Of a DNA stretch of 64,000 bases, positions 16,195-24,381 are shown piece after piece. The translations under genes were made by a program, and so were the position numbers. Within the stretch, counting starts at the first letter, position 1. Each line of letters begins with the position of its first letter. The stretch spans positions 78,576 to 142,575 of the forward strand of contig NZ_JAVRHT010000003.1 in assembly GCF_031846415.1 (NCBI RefSeq). Direction: 5' to 3'. The notes under the pieces are model-generated. The model made no database searches. It was not told where the DNA came from and was given only the letters and a program-made list of their open reading frames with translations. This DNA is from Rubrivirga litoralis (GTDB lineage Bacteria; Bacteroidota; Rhodothermia; Rhodothermales; Rubricoccaceae).

Positions 16195-17547
16195 CTACTC
16201 GCCCCCGGGCGGGGTGGTCAGGCCGGGCTGGCGGTTCAGGTACTCCTGGTAGAGCTCCGTCTGGCGGCTCACGAGCGGGACCTGGTAGCCGTCGATAAAG
16301 ACGGCCGTGACGTCGGTCGCCGGCTGGAACGGGTCGCCGTCGGCGACGAACAGCGTGGCCTGCTTGCCGACCTCGACCGAGCCCATCCGGTCGTCGACGC
16401 CGAACATCCGGGCCGGCGCGATCGTGACGGCCTCCAGCGCGGCCTGGCGGTCGAACCCGTAGTCCTGGCCGAAGGCGACGGCGAAGCCGGCGTGGAACGG
16501 GAGGTTTCGGTAGTTCTGCATCCGGTCCTGCGTCTGGAGCGCGACCGGCACGCCGGCCTGGGCTAGCAGCGCCGCGTTCTCGTAGGCCCGGCTGTAGCGG
16601 TCCGACGCCCGCGTCGGGAGCCCGAGCACCGGGCCGGCGATAACCGGGAGCCCGGCCGCCGCGATCTGGTCGGCCACGCGCCACCCCTCGGCCACGCCCG
16701 TCAGGACGGCCGAGACGTCCTTGCCGTCCAGCCACTCCAGCGCCTTCACGATGTCGGCCGCCGCGTTGGCCTCGACCAGCAGCACGCGCTCGCCGCGGAC
16801 GGCGGGGAGGAGCGCCGCGAACTCGGGCTGGTACGGCATCTCGCCCGCCCCGCCCCCGGCCGCGCGCGCCGAGTCGATCCGGGCGTAGAGCACGGCCTGC
16901 TCCCACGTCTCGTCCAGCGTCTCGAGCGCCTCCTTGGCCGCCTTGTCGATGGCCTCCTGCTCGCGGCGGTCGAACGGCCCGCGCCGCCCGGTCGTCGGGA
17001 AGTTGAGGACGACGGCCTCGAAGCCCGTCGACATCTGGGCCGGCGTGTAGCCGTGGAGGTTCACGAGCGCCGCCGTCCCCGGCATGAGCCCGCCCTGCGG
17101 CACGGCCAGCGCCGTCGTCACGCCTGAGAGCCGCGTGATCGGCACGTGGATCGTCGACGGGTTGACGGCGGTGATCGCCTCCATCTGCGGCGTCACGTCG
17201 CCGATCTCGTCGAAGTCCTGCGTCTCGTCGACCGAGCCGACCTCGTCGAGCCCGATCCGCGTCCCGGCGTCGATAAAGCCCGGGTAGACCGTGCCCCCGT
17301 CGCACGGGACCACGACCGCCCCGCCCGGCACGGCGGCCTCGCCGACGGCTGCGATCCGCCCGTCCTCGATGACGACGGTCCCGCGCTCGACCACGCCGCG
17401 CGTGACGGTCTCGATGCGGCAGTCGGTGAGCGCGAACGTCCCCGTCCGCGCGCGGTACTGCGGGCCTTGCGCGAGCGCGGGCGCGGCGACGAGGAGGGCG
17501 AGCCCGATTAGGGTCGACGGGGTCAGGGCGGGGAGGAGGAAACGCAT
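16195..17547 (-). CDS. Exported amidohydrolase-family protein lacking the HxH site
   Basis: A signal peptide (MRFLLPAL...LLVAAPALAQG, cleavage near residue 28) is followed by an amidohydrolase scaffold of 450 residues in all: DCRIETVTRGVVERGTVVIE, RIAAVGEAAVPGGA, YPGFIDAGTRIGL, and a C-terminal AVTIAPARMFGVDDRMGSVEVGKQATLFVADGDP. In active imidazolonepropionase-like enzymes the PGFID strand continues AHxH; here it reads AGTRI, and the later His positions are also absent (LLVEANAAADIVKAL). A metal-dependent hydrolase activity is therefore doubtful. It is the last of three tandem paralogs on the minus strand, 90 bases after the active-looking one, and may act as a partner subunit. Confidence 0.8.
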   Translation of the reverse strand: MRFLLPALTPSTLIGLALLVAAPALAQGPQYRARTGTFALTDCRIETVTRGVVERGTVVIEDGRIAAVGEAAVPGGAVVVPCDGGTVYPGFIDAGTRIGLDEVGSVDETQDFDEIGDVTPQMEAITAVNPSTIHVPITRLSGVTTALAVPQGGLMPGTAALVNLHGYTPAQMSTGFEAVVLNFPTTGRRGPFDRREQEAIDKAAKEALETLDETWEQAVLYARIDSARAAGGGAGEMPYQPEFAALLPAVRGERVLLVEANAAADIVKALEWLDGKDVSAVLTGVAEGWRVADQIAAAGLPVIAGPVLGLPTRASDRYSRAYENAALLAQAGVPVALQTQDRMQNYRNLPFHAGFAVAFGQDYGFDRQAALEAVTIAPARMFGVDDRMGSVEVGKQATLFVADGDPFQPATDVTAVFIDGYQVPLVSRQTELYQEYLNRQPGLTTPPGGE

Positions 17548-17551
17548 GGGC

Positions 17552-17563
17552 GGACCCAAAGGG
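17552..17563 (-). promoter_or_regulatory. GGACCCAAAGGG element directly upstream of a start codon
   Basis: On the minus strand this reads CCCTTTGGGTCC, five bases before the amidohydrolase ATG. The same 12-mer recurs at 25733-25744 and 62117-62128, also beside minus-strand starts. Function is unknown. Confidence 0.45.
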
Positions 17564-17637
17564 TGGGGCGGTTGCCGAGGGCGGGGCGGGGCGGCCAGTC
17601 CGGCGCCACCCCGCCCGGGGCGCGCGGGCGGGGCGGT

Positions 17638-18996
17638 CTACTGGGCGAGGTCCGAGAGGTGGACGCCGCGCATGCACGACTCGGTGTGGCCGCCGAGCAG
17701 GACCTCGGCGACCTCCTCGTTCGGGTCCACGAACACGCGCTGGTCGTCGCCGTCGCGCGCGCGGTCGAACCGCGGCACGCCGTCGACGAACGTCATGTCG
17801 ACGCGGGTGTAGATCGAGAGCGGGTGCTCGGCGAATACGGCGAGGTCGGCGTCCTTGCCCACCTCGATCGAGCCCACGCGGTCGTCGATCCCGAGCTGCC
17901 ACGCCGGGTTGATGGTCACGAGCGCGAGGGCCTCGTCGTCCGAGAGGTCGCCGTAGCGCTGCGTCTTGGCCGCCTCGTGGTAGAGGTAGCGGATGAGGCC
18001 GGCGTCGTCCGAGTTCACCGACGTCCGCACGCCGTTGCGCACCAGGACGGCCGCGTTGTAGGCCGTCGAGTAGTAGACCTCGAACTTGTACGAGCCCCAG
18101 TCCGAGAACACGCTCGCGCCGGCCCCGAAGGCGGCCAGCTCGGGGGCCACCTTGAACGCCTCGTTCCCGTGCTGGAACGTGAGCCGGTCGATCCCGAAGT
18201 CGCGGAACACCTCCATCAGCATGAGGATCTCGTCGGCCCGGTAGCTGTGGCTGTGGACGAGCACGTCGCCCGCGAGGATGCCGGCGAGCGTTTCGAGGCG
18301 CCGGTTGTACGGGGGGAGCGGCCGCCCCGCCCGCTCGGCCTCGGCCTGGGCGGCGGCGTAGGCGCGGGCATCCGTGAACGCCTCGCGGTAGACCTGCTCG
18401 ACGCCCATCCGCGTGGCCGGCCGCACGCCGCGGCCCCGCCCGTGGACGCGCGTCGGGTTCTCGCCGAGCGCGAACTTGATCGTCCGCGGCGCGCCCTCGA
18501 AGAGCATCCCGTCCGGGTCGAGAGTGCCCCAGCGGAGCTTGATCGTCTCGTTCTCGCCGCCGACCGGGTTCGCCGAGCCGTGCATGGTGTGGATCGTCGT
18601 CACCCCGCCCGCGAGCGCGCGGTAGATGCCGACGTCGGCCGGGTCGAGCGCGTCGCGCATCTGGACCTCAGCGACGACGGCGTTCGTCGCCTCGTTGACC
18701 GACGAGAGCGCGATGTGGCTGTGGGCGTCGATGATCCCGGGCGTCACGTGCCGCCCCGCCACGTCCACCACGCGGACCCCGCGCGGCGCGTCGAGCCCTT
18801 GCCCGACGGCGGCGATCGTCCCGTCGCGCACGAGCACGTCGGCGTTCTCGATCGTCCCGTTCGTGACCGTGTGGACGGTCCCGCCGCGGAGCAGGACGTC
18901 GCCGCGGGCGTCCGCCGGCGGCAGGTCGAGCGGCGTCTGGGCGGCCACCCCGCCCCAGGCGGTCGCGGCGAGGAGGAGGGCGAGGAGCGTGCGCAT
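17638..18996 (-). CDS. Exported amidohydrolase with intact metal site
   Basis: A signal peptide (RTLLALLLAATAWGGVAAQ) precedes a 452-residue amidohydrolase-superfamily protein. The metal ligands are present: HSH in VTPGIIDAHSHIAL (about residue 95), VLVHSHSYRADEILMLM, FQHGNEAFKVAPELAAFG and the Asp of TSVNSDDAGLIRYLYHEAAK. The C-terminus shows ALALVTINPAWQLGIDDRVGSIEVGKDADLAVF, the usual closing motif. It is probably a periplasmic imidazolonepropionase- or prolidase-like hydrolase acting on a cyclic amide or dipeptide; the substrate is not evident. It is the middle gene of three paralogs and the only one with a complete active site. Confidence 0.88.
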   Translation of the reverse strand: MRTLLALLLAATAWGGVAAQTPLDLPPADARGDVLLRGGTVHTVTNGTIENADVLVRDGTIAAVGQGLDAPRGVRVVDVAGRHVTPGIIDAHSHIALSSVNEATNAVVAEVQMRDALDPADVGIYRALAGGVTTIHTMHGSANPVGGENETIKLRWGTLDPDGMLFEGAPRTIKFALGENPTRVHGRGRGVRPATRMGVEQVYREAFTDARAYAAAQAEAERAGRPLPPYNRRLETLAGILAGDVLVHSHSYRADEILMLMEVFRDFGIDRLTFQHGNEAFKVAPELAAFGAGASVFSDWGSYKFEVYYSTAYNAAVLVRNGVRTSVNSDDAGLIRYLYHEAAKTQRYGDLSDDEALALVTINPAWQLGIDDRVGSIEVGKDADLAVFAEHPLSIYTRVDMTFVDGVPRFDRARDGDDQRVFVDPNEEVAEVLLGGHTESCMRGVHLSDLAQ

Positions 18997-19076
18997 GTCG
19001 GAGGTACAGGGTACTCGGTACGGGAGGGGCGGAGACGTACCGGGTACCCCGTACCCCGTACCCGCCCGGGAGGGCG
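18997..19076. repeat. Heptamer-bracketed hairpin between two amidohydrolase genes
   Basis: Left words GTACAGG, GTACTCG, GTACGGG start within seven bases of the 18996 start. Right words GTACCGG, GTACCCC, GTACCCC, GTACCCG end 13 bases before the neighbouring stop triplet at 19077. The word family is the same as in the ffh-rpsP gap. Confidence 0.9.
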
Positions 19077-20825
19077 TTACTCGGGCCGCCGCGTGGCGGT
19101 GATCGGGAACGAGCCGAACGACGCGATTTCAGCGGTCCCGGAAAACTCGTCGTCCGCGATCGTCCCGGCGATCGTGACCGTGCCGACGTCGTCGCTCTGG
19201 AACGTCATCGTGAGCACGTTGCCCTCGACGGTCACGCTCGTGAGCGGGTCGGTCTCGCCGTCGCCGGTGATGGTGCCGGTAAACGAGCCGGCCGAGCCCT
19301 CGACCGTGAACCGCCCCTCCTGCGCGCCGGCCGGCGTCGAGACCTCATAGTCCCACGTCCCGACGGCCTGGACGACGGCGTCGGGGTCGGCGCCCGCCAC
19401 CCCGCCCCCACCCTCCACCTCGTAGGCGACGCCCTCGACGATCACGTGACGGACCTCCGTCGAATCGGTAAACAAGTCGCCGACGGTGACGACGAGGTTG
19501 GCCAGCTTGCCCTCCTCGACCGTGCCCAGGTCGCGGTCGACGCCGAGCAGCCGCGCCGGCCCGATCGTCAGGGCTTCGAGCGCGTCGTCGGGGCTGAGCC
19601 CGGCCTCGACCATGCGGTGGAGGTTCGCGTGGATGTCGCCGGGCTTCACGTCGAGCGTCGCGAACGCGAACGGGACCTCGGCGGCGGCGAGCGCGGCCGG
19701 GCTCCGCTCGAACCGGGCGACGGCCTCGCGCCGCTGGCCCGTCAGCGCTGTCTTCTCACCCTCCGTGTCGCGGTACGACAGGATGCGGCGGTTCGAGATG
19801 AACGAGGCCTCGCCGGGCGAGATCGTCGGGCGGTCGACGGCGGGCGCCGCGCCGCCGGCCGCGGAGGTGTCGGCGGCGACCGTGTCGGGCAGCGCGAGCG
19901 GGGCGAACACAGCCGTCCGCCCCGCCCGGAGCTTCTCCACGAGCGGGGCGGCGTCGGGGACGCCAGCGAGGATCGGGGTCAGCCCCATCTCGCCGGAGGC
20001 GCGGAGCGCGCGGAACCCGTCGAGCCAGCCGTCGACGGCGAACACGAACGGGCCGTCGCCGTCGATGAGCGGCCGGAGCCCATCGAGCACGGGGTCGAAC
20101 CGGGGCCGCGCCGTCCCGCCCCGCTCCTCGTCGAAGGCGAGCCGCGAGGCGTCGCGGCGGCGCGCGTTCTCGACCGTCTCGCGCAGGACGGCGAGCACGC
20201 CCATGACCGTGGCCGGGTAGACGCCGGATGCCGGGTCGAGCCGCGCGACCGTCGAGGCCGGGCCGTCGAGGACGAGGGCCGGCGCGCTCTCCTGCCGCCC
20301 CGTCTCGCGGAGCAGGACGACGGCGCCGCGCCCGGAAAACAGGCCCTCCTGCGGGGCCACGTGCGCGGCGCCGAACCCGGCCTCGCGGAGCTGCTTGACG
20401 CGGGCGTCGGTCGGGTCGTAGAGGTCGCGGGCCTGGCGGTCGGGCGTGATGCCGGCGAGCTCGCGGGGCGGGGCGCCGCGGTCGCCTTCGTACCGCTCGT
20501 CTGGGCTCTCCGCCTTCTTGATCCCGGCCGTCCCAAAGGCGTCGACGAAGGCGGCGTAGACCGTGAACGAGTCGGCCTCGACCACGCGGGCGTCGAACGG
20601 GACGGCCACGTCGCGGCCGACGGCCTCAATCCGCCCGTCGCGGACGACGACGGTAGCGCGCTCCAGGACCTCCCCCGGCGCCGTCACCACGCGCGCGTTC
20701 GTCAGCGCCAGCGTCTGCGTCACGGGGCGGAGCGGCGTCTCGGCGGAGATCCCCTGGGCGCGGGCGGGGAGGGCGAGGCAGCAGGCGAGGGCCGCGACGG
20801 CGGCGAGACGGTGTCGAAGAGCCAT
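19077..20825 (-). CDS. Exported degenerate amidohydrolase with C-terminal beta domain
   Basis: The ATG at 20825 gives 582 residues with a signal peptide (RHRLAAVAALACCLALPARAQ). The scaffold is amidohydrolase-like: LALTNARVVTAPGEVLERATVVVRDGRIEAVGRDVAVPFDA, ALEALTIGPARLLGVDRDLGTVEEGKLANLVV. The metal-site strand reads YAAFVDAFGTAGIKK with no HxH, so the catalytic site is missing. From about residue 475 a separate beta-rich domain (GTWDYEVSTPAGAQEGRF...FTGTITGDGE...SGTAEI) is added; similar lipocalin-like tails occur in Bacteroidota amidohydrolases. It is the first gene of the three-paralog set and is probably cotranscribed with the others. Confidence 0.82.
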   Translation of the reverse strand: MALRHRLAAVAALACCLALPARAQGISAETPLRPVTQTLALTNARVVTAPGEVLERATVVVRDGRIEAVGRDVAVPFDARVVEADSFTVYAAFVDAFGTAGIKKAESPDERYEGDRGAPPRELAGITPDRQARDLYDPTDARVKQLREAGFGAAHVAPQEGLFSGRGAVVLLRETGRQESAPALVLDGPASTVARLDPASGVYPATVMGVLAVLRETVENARRRDASRLAFDEERGGTARPRFDPVLDGLRPLIDGDGPFVFAVDGWLDGFRALRASGEMGLTPILAGVPDAAPLVEKLRAGRTAVFAPLALPDTVAADTSAAGGAAPAVDRPTISPGEASFISNRRILSYRDTEGEKTALTGQRREAVARFERSPAALAAAEVPFAFATLDVKPGDIHANLHRMVEAGLSPDDALEALTIGPARLLGVDRDLGTVEEGKLANLVVTVGDLFTDSTEVRHVIVEGVAYEVEGGGGVAGADPDAVVQAVGTWDYEVSTPAGAQEGRFTVEGSAGSFTGTITGDGETDPLTSVTVEGNVLTMTFQSDDVGTVTIAGTIADDEFSGTAEIASFGSFPITATRRPE

Positions 20826-20938
20826 CGGGGCGGGGTGGTGACGCGCGAAGATAGCGTGAGCGGAATGGGAAATGGGGCGGGGTGGCGCCCGTCTTGTTCC
20901 GCCCCGCCCGTGGACACCGCGCCTCCCCTGTGGCACCC

Positions 20939-20962
20939 GTAGGGACACGGCGTGCCGTGTCC
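20939..20962 (+). repeat. REP-like palindrome with GTAG head
   Basis: GTAG is followed by GGACACGGCGTGCCGTGTCC, a near-perfect palindrome. The preceding GTGGCACCC plus the head is identical to the copy at 24220. Confidence 0.75.
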
Positions 20963-21005
20963 GATGCGGGCGGGGCGGTCCAGAACGGCGGTGCCCCGCC
21001 CGACG

Positions 21006-21027
21006 GCGTTGCATGCAACGCTGCTAC
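21006..21027 (-). repeat. REP-like palindrome, GCGTTGCATGCAACGC type
   Basis: GCGTTGCATGCAACGC is a perfect 16-base palindrome followed by TGCTAC (GTAG head on the minus strand). Confidence 0.75.
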
Positions 21028-21045
21028 AGCCGCCGCCCCGCCCAC

Positions 21046-21068
21046 GGGCGACCGCCGGTCGCCCCTAC
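21046..21068 (-). repeat. REP-like palindrome, GGGCGACCG type
   Basis: GGGCGACCGCCGGTCGCCC is followed by CTAC, giving a GTAG head on the minus strand. A plus-strand relative lies at 44794-44815. Confidence 0.75.
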
Positions 21069-21131
21069 GACGCCACCCCGCCCCTGCGCCTTGCGGGCGG
21101 GGTGGGGCACCGTCGCTGCCCGCTGTTCGCC

Positions 21132-21800
21132 TCAGCCCGCGAACACGCCCCACTCGTGGCCCAGGCTCCGCGCCGCCGGCGTCACGATCTGCCCCGGGCG
21201 CAGGCGGATCGTCTGCCGCCGCAGCCGGGCCTGCCGCACGTCCGTCTCCGTTACCACGCCGCGCTCGACCGTGCGCACGTGGTCGTCGGCCGCGGGCGGG
21301 GCGGGCGGGGCGAGGTCGACGGCCGGGAGCCACCGGGCCGCCTCGGGCCGCCCCGCCCCCAGCCACAGCGCGCGGTCGAGGGCGACGTGCGGGTCCGCCC
21401 CGCTCACGACGTCGAGGGTGAGAGCGACCGGACCGAGCGCGACCGTCGCGCGCTCGGGCACGCCCCACGCGCGGCGCGTGCCGTCGGGGAGCACGAGCCG
21501 CGAGCGGACGGGCTCGGGCGCCGGCGCGTCCACCACCCCGCCCGGCCCCTGGAGCCGGAGGCCCGGACCGGGCGGGGCGGCGTCCAGGTCGAGCGCGTCG
21601 AGCGCGAGGCGGAGGTCGGCGCCGGGCGCGGCGGGGACGTACGCGAGCACGCGGCCCCGGCGCACGACGGCGACGCGCTCGGTCCCCCGGAGAACGCTCT
21701 TCTTTCCGAACAGCCGGGCCACGGCGCCCGGCGGGAGCACGGCCCGCGAGGCGAGCGCGCGGACGGCGAGCGCGTCCGGGCGGGGCGGGGCGGGCGTCAC
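21132..21800 (-). CDS. Unknown protein with microcompartment-type tail motif
   Basis: Not confidently recognised. The GTG at 21800 overlaps the stop of the RpiB-like gene (GTGA), which indicates translational coupling and gives 222 residues. The N-terminal LASRAVLPPGAVARLFGKKSVL and a later LVLPDGTRRAWGVPERATV faintly recall the two repeats of PduL-type phosphate acyltransferases, but the metal-binding His residues of PduL are not present. The C-terminal TDVRQARLRR...IRLRPGQIVTPAARSLGHEWGV matches the short PPGxxxTPxARDxAxExG tail carried by several microcompartment-associated enzymes, and a similar motif opens the neighbouring RpiB-like protein. Function is unassigned. Confidence 0.6.
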   Translation of the reverse strand: MTPAPPRPDALAVRALASRAVLPPGAVARLFGKKSVLRGTERVAVVRRGRVLAYVPAAPGADLRLALDALDLDAAPPGPGLRLQGPGGVVDAPAPEPVRSRLVLPDGTRRAWGVPERATVALGPVALTLDVVSGADPHVALDRALWLGAGRPEAARWLPAVDLAPPAPPAADDHVRTVERGVVTETDVRQARLRRQTIRLRPGQIVTPAARSLGHEWGVFAG

Positions 21801-22483
21801 GCGGCGCCCGGGGCGCCGGGCAGGAAGCGGGCCTCGACGTCGGCGATCTTCTGCACGCGCCGGGCGTGGCGGCCGCCCTCGAAGTCGGTGCCGAGAAACT
21901 CGGCGAGCACGCGCTTGCACGTCTCGACGCCCATCGTCCGGCTCCCCAGCGTGAGCACGTTGGCGTCGTTGTGCGCCCGCGCGTTGAACGCGCTGAACAC
22001 GTCGGGGCAGAGCGCCGCGCGCACGCCCGGCAGCTTGTTGGCCACGATCGCCGAGCCCACGCCGACCCCGTCGATCATGAGCCCGAGCTGCGTCTGGCCC
22101 AGGTGGACGAGGCGGCCCACGGCGTAGGCAAAATCCGGGTAGTCCACGCTCTCGGCCGAGCCCGTGCCAACGTCGGTGATCGTCCAGCCCAGCGCCCGGG
22201 CGTGGGCGGCCAGGGCGTCCTTGATCTCGAACCCGGCGTGGTCGCACCCCAGCGCGAGCGTCTGGGCCGGCGCGCCCGCCACGGGGCGGGGCGGCGTCGG
22301 CGCGGGGAGGGCCGCCCCGCGCCGACGCCCGTCGGCGGGCTCGGCGAGGCGGAGCGTCAGGCCGTGGTCGCGGGCCGTGTCGCGGGCGAGGGCCGTCACG
22401 AGCGCGCCGGCCGGGACGGCGAGGTCGGCGCGGCCGGCGGCGAGGGCGTCGAGGACGGTCCGTTCGGAGACGAGGGCAGGCAT
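21797..22483 (-). CDS. RpiB-family sugar-phosphate isomerase-like protein, atypical active site
   Basis: Residues from about 75 onward match RpiB/LacAB: LALGCDHAGFEIKDAL, SVDYPDFAYAVGRLV, ANKLPGVRAALC and ARAHNDANVLTLGSR. RpiB interconverts ribose-5-phosphate and ribulose-5-phosphate with a catalytic Cys in the ICGTGIG loop; here the loop reads IDGVGVG, with Asp replacing Cys. I recall the same DGxGxGS form in RpiB-like proteins of bacterial microcompartment loci. The N-terminal 40 residues (VLDALAAG...LAVPAGALVTALARDTARDHGL) are the short tail motif also linked to such loci. No shell protein gene lies in the window. Its stop overlaps the GTG of the next gene. Confidence 0.8.
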   Translation of the reverse strand: MPALVSERTVLDALAAGRADLAVPAGALVTALARDTARDHGLTLRLAEPADGRRRGAALPAPTPPRPVAGAPAQTLALGCDHAGFEIKDALAAHARALGWTITDVGTGSAESVDYPDFAYAVGRLVHLGQTQLGLMIDGVGVGSAIVANKLPGVRAALCPDVFSAFNARAHNDANVLTLGSRTMGVETCKRVLAEFLGTDFEGGRHARRVQKIADVEARFLPGAPGAA

Positions 22484-22624
22484 GGGCCTAAGCTAGAGCC
22501 GCGGGCGGGGCGAGGTCGCGCCGCCGCCGCGCCGCCCGCTCGCGGCGTCCGCCCCAGGTATCCGCCGCGCGTTTGGTGAGTGCTCTTCGGGCGCCAGTAA
22601 GCGTCGGGTCGTTCCCTAGGGAAT

Positions 22625-22632
22625 TACCTTTG
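22625..22632 (+). promoter_or_regulatory. Candidate -7 promoter element TACCTTTG
   Basis: TACCTTTG fits the Bacteroidota -7 consensus TAnnTTTG and lies about 40 bases upstream of the ATG at 22672. A clear -33 TTG is not seen at the right distance. Confidence 0.4.
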
Positions 22633-22671
22633 GGCTCGGTCCTCTCCCTGCGTCCGACTCTCCCGCCTCCC

Positions 22672-23073
22672 ATGCCCGCTCCCTCGTTCCGCTACCGTAT
22701 CGACACCGATCACGGGCTGGCCCTGGCCCAGATCGCTGGCGACGCCACCGGGGAGTACATCGCCTCGTGCGTCCGCGCCCTCCAGGCCGACCCCGCGTGG
22801 TCCGACGCCTACGACGTGATCTGGGACGACCGCGGCGTGACCGTCCTCGACGTCACGCCGCGCGGGCTCGACGAGATGGTGGCGGCGCAGACGAACGGGC
22901 AGTTCGGCATGGACGTGATCGTGTCCGACCGCGGGTCGCGCGAGGCCGTCTTCCTCCTCTACGCCCGGCGCACGCGGGCGGCGGGGCGGCCGGCGCGCGT
23001 GTGCCGGACGCTCGACGAGGCCCTCGCCGCCGTCGGCCGGACGGCGCTCCCGGCGGCCCTCGACGTGGCCTGA
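22672..23073 (+). CDS. SpoIIAA/STAS-like small protein
   Basis: The 133-residue product has the outline of the SpoIIAA-like family: FRYRIDTDHGLALAQIAGDATGEYIASCVRALQADPAWSDAYDVIWDDRGVTVLDVT, i.e. an opening beta strand, a helix over an alanine-rich stretch, and the DPAW...DVIWD motif. Members are often regulators or lipid-binding STAS relatives of unknown role. No phosphorylatable Ser motif typical of anti-sigma-factor antagonists is obvious. A further in-frame ATG region upstream is excluded because the family-like sequence begins at MPAPSF. Confidence 0.6.
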   Translation: MPAPSFRYRIDTDHGLALAQIAGDATGEYIASCVRALQADPAWSDAYDVIWDDRGVTVLDVTPRGLDEMVAAQTNGQFGMDVIVSDRGSREAVFLLYARRTRAAGRPARVCRTLDEALAAVGRTALPAALDVA

Positions 23074-23097
23074 CCGCCCCGCCCCGCCAGGTCGCCT

Positions 23098-24117
23098 CTA
23101 CAGGCCGTGCAGGTCGCGGACGTGCTGAGCGAGCGTGGTGAGGTCGGGGGCGGGACAGCGCGACGGCCCAAACGGGTCGTCCACGGGCGCCGTCGGGTCG
23201 AGGAGCCGGCGGAGCGTGCCGGCCACGCACGCCGCGAGCACGCCCGTGTTGTAGCCGCCTTCGAGCGACAGCGCGAGCCCCGCGCCCTGGGCGTCGGCCG
23301 CCTCCTGCACAACGCCCACGAGGTCGACGAGCCCCGTCACGCTCAGCGACAGCCCCCCCAGCGGGTCCAGGCGGTGCGCGTCGAACCCGGCCGAGACGAC
23401 TACGAGGTCGGGCCGGAACCGGGCGGCCAGCGGCGGGAGGACGGCGCGGTAGAGGTCCACGAGCGCGTCGCCCGTCCGGGCGGGGAGGGGGAGGTTGACC
23501 GTGGCGCCGGCGCCCGCCCCGCCCCCCGCCTCGTCGAGCGCGCCCGTGCTCGGGTAGAGGCCGGCCTGGTGCGACGAGACGACGAGGACCGAGGGGTCGT
23601 CGTAGAACGCGTCCTGCGTCCCGTTGCCGTGGTGGGCGTCGAGGTCGACGACGAGCACGCGCTCGGCGCCGTGCGCGGCCTGGGCGTGGCGGGCCGCGAC
23701 GGCGACGTGGTTGACGAGGCAGAACCCCATCGCCTGGTCGGGTGCGGCGTGGTGGCCCGGCGGGCGTCCCACGGCGAACCCGCCGGCTGCCCCGCCCGCG
23801 AGGACGGCGTCGACCACGGCGAGGAGCCCGCCGCACGCCCGCCGCGCGACGTCCCACGACGCCGGCGTCACGTAGGTGTCGGCGTCGAGCACGCCGCCGC
23901 CGCCCTCGGCCAGCGCCTCGACCCGGTCCAGGAGCGCCGCCGTGTGGACCCGCTCCAGCGCCTCGCGGGCCGCCGCCCCGCCCTCGACGCGTGCGAGGCC
24001 GGTCAGCCGCTCGTCCCCCTCGATGGCCGCGCGGACGGCGCCGAGCCGGGCGGGGCGCTCCGGGTGACCCGGCTCGGCGTGCCCGGCGTCGTGGTCGAGA
24101 AAAGCGAGGACGGCCAT
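23098..24117 (-). CDS. Histone deacetylase-family (acetylpolyamine/acetoin-utilisation type) deacetylase
   Basis: Zinc-dependent amide hydrolase of the arginase/deacetylase fold, 339 residues. Visible motifs are DHDAGHAEPGHPERPARL at the N-terminus, FAVGRPPGHHAAPDQAMGFCLVNHVAVAA (the HH active-site pair at about 121-122), VLVVDLDAHHGNGTQDAF (zinc-binding Asp and His), LVVVSAGFDAHRLDPLGG and LSLEGGYNTGVLA. Bacterial members deacetylate polyamines or other small amides, or proteins such as AcuC substrates; the substrate is not evident. The gene is convergent with the SpoIIAA-like gene, 24 bases away. Confidence 0.93.
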   Translation of the reverse strand: MAVLAFLDHDAGHAEPGHPERPARLGAVRAAIEGDERLTGLARVEGGAAAREALERVHTAALLDRVEALAEGGGGVLDADTYVTPASWDVARRACGGLLAVVDAVLAGGAAGGFAVGRPPGHHAAPDQAMGFCLVNHVAVAARHAQAAHGAERVLVVDLDAHHGNGTQDAFYDDPSVLVVSSHQAGLYPSTGALDEAGGGAGAGATVNLPLPARTGDALVDLYRAVLPPLAARFRPDLVVVSAGFDAHRLDPLGGLSLSVTGLVDLVGVVQEAADAQGAGLALSLEGGYNTGVLAACVAGTLRRLLDPTAPVDDPFGPSRCPAPDLTTLAQHVRDLHGL

Positions 24118-24219
24118 GGCGGAACGCAGAGATGAAACATGAATATAGCGTTAAGGAGGCCAAGCGCTGCCGGGTGCCAGGTCGCTGAATCCCCGCCGCC
24201 CCGCCCGTCGGTGGCACCC

Positions 24220-24243
24220 GTAGGGACACAACTCGTCGTGTCC
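24220..24243 (+). repeat. REP-like palindrome with GTAG head
   Basis: GTAG is followed by GGACACAACTCGTCGTGTCC, an imperfect palindrome. It lies in a 264-base gap with GGGCGGGGYGG copies and no gene. Confidence 0.7.
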
Positions 24244-24381
24244 GACGCGGGCGGACTCCAGGGGCGGGGCGGTCCTGAACGGCAGACTCGGGCGGGGTGG
24301 CGGAGCTGTCCAAAACGCGCCCGCGGACGCCCGGCCGCCCCGCCCGTGCCGCCCGCGAGCGGGGCGGGGATCGTCGCCATC

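Larger units (their letters stand above)
20826..21131. other. 306-base repeat-rich gap
   Basis: No coding sequence is seen. The gap contains three REP-like palindromes with GTAG heads (20939-20962, 21006-21027, 21046-21068), several GGGCGGGGYGG copies, and two heptamer-like units CGCTGCC, CGCTGTT ending four bases before the stop triplet at 21132. Confidence 0.65.
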
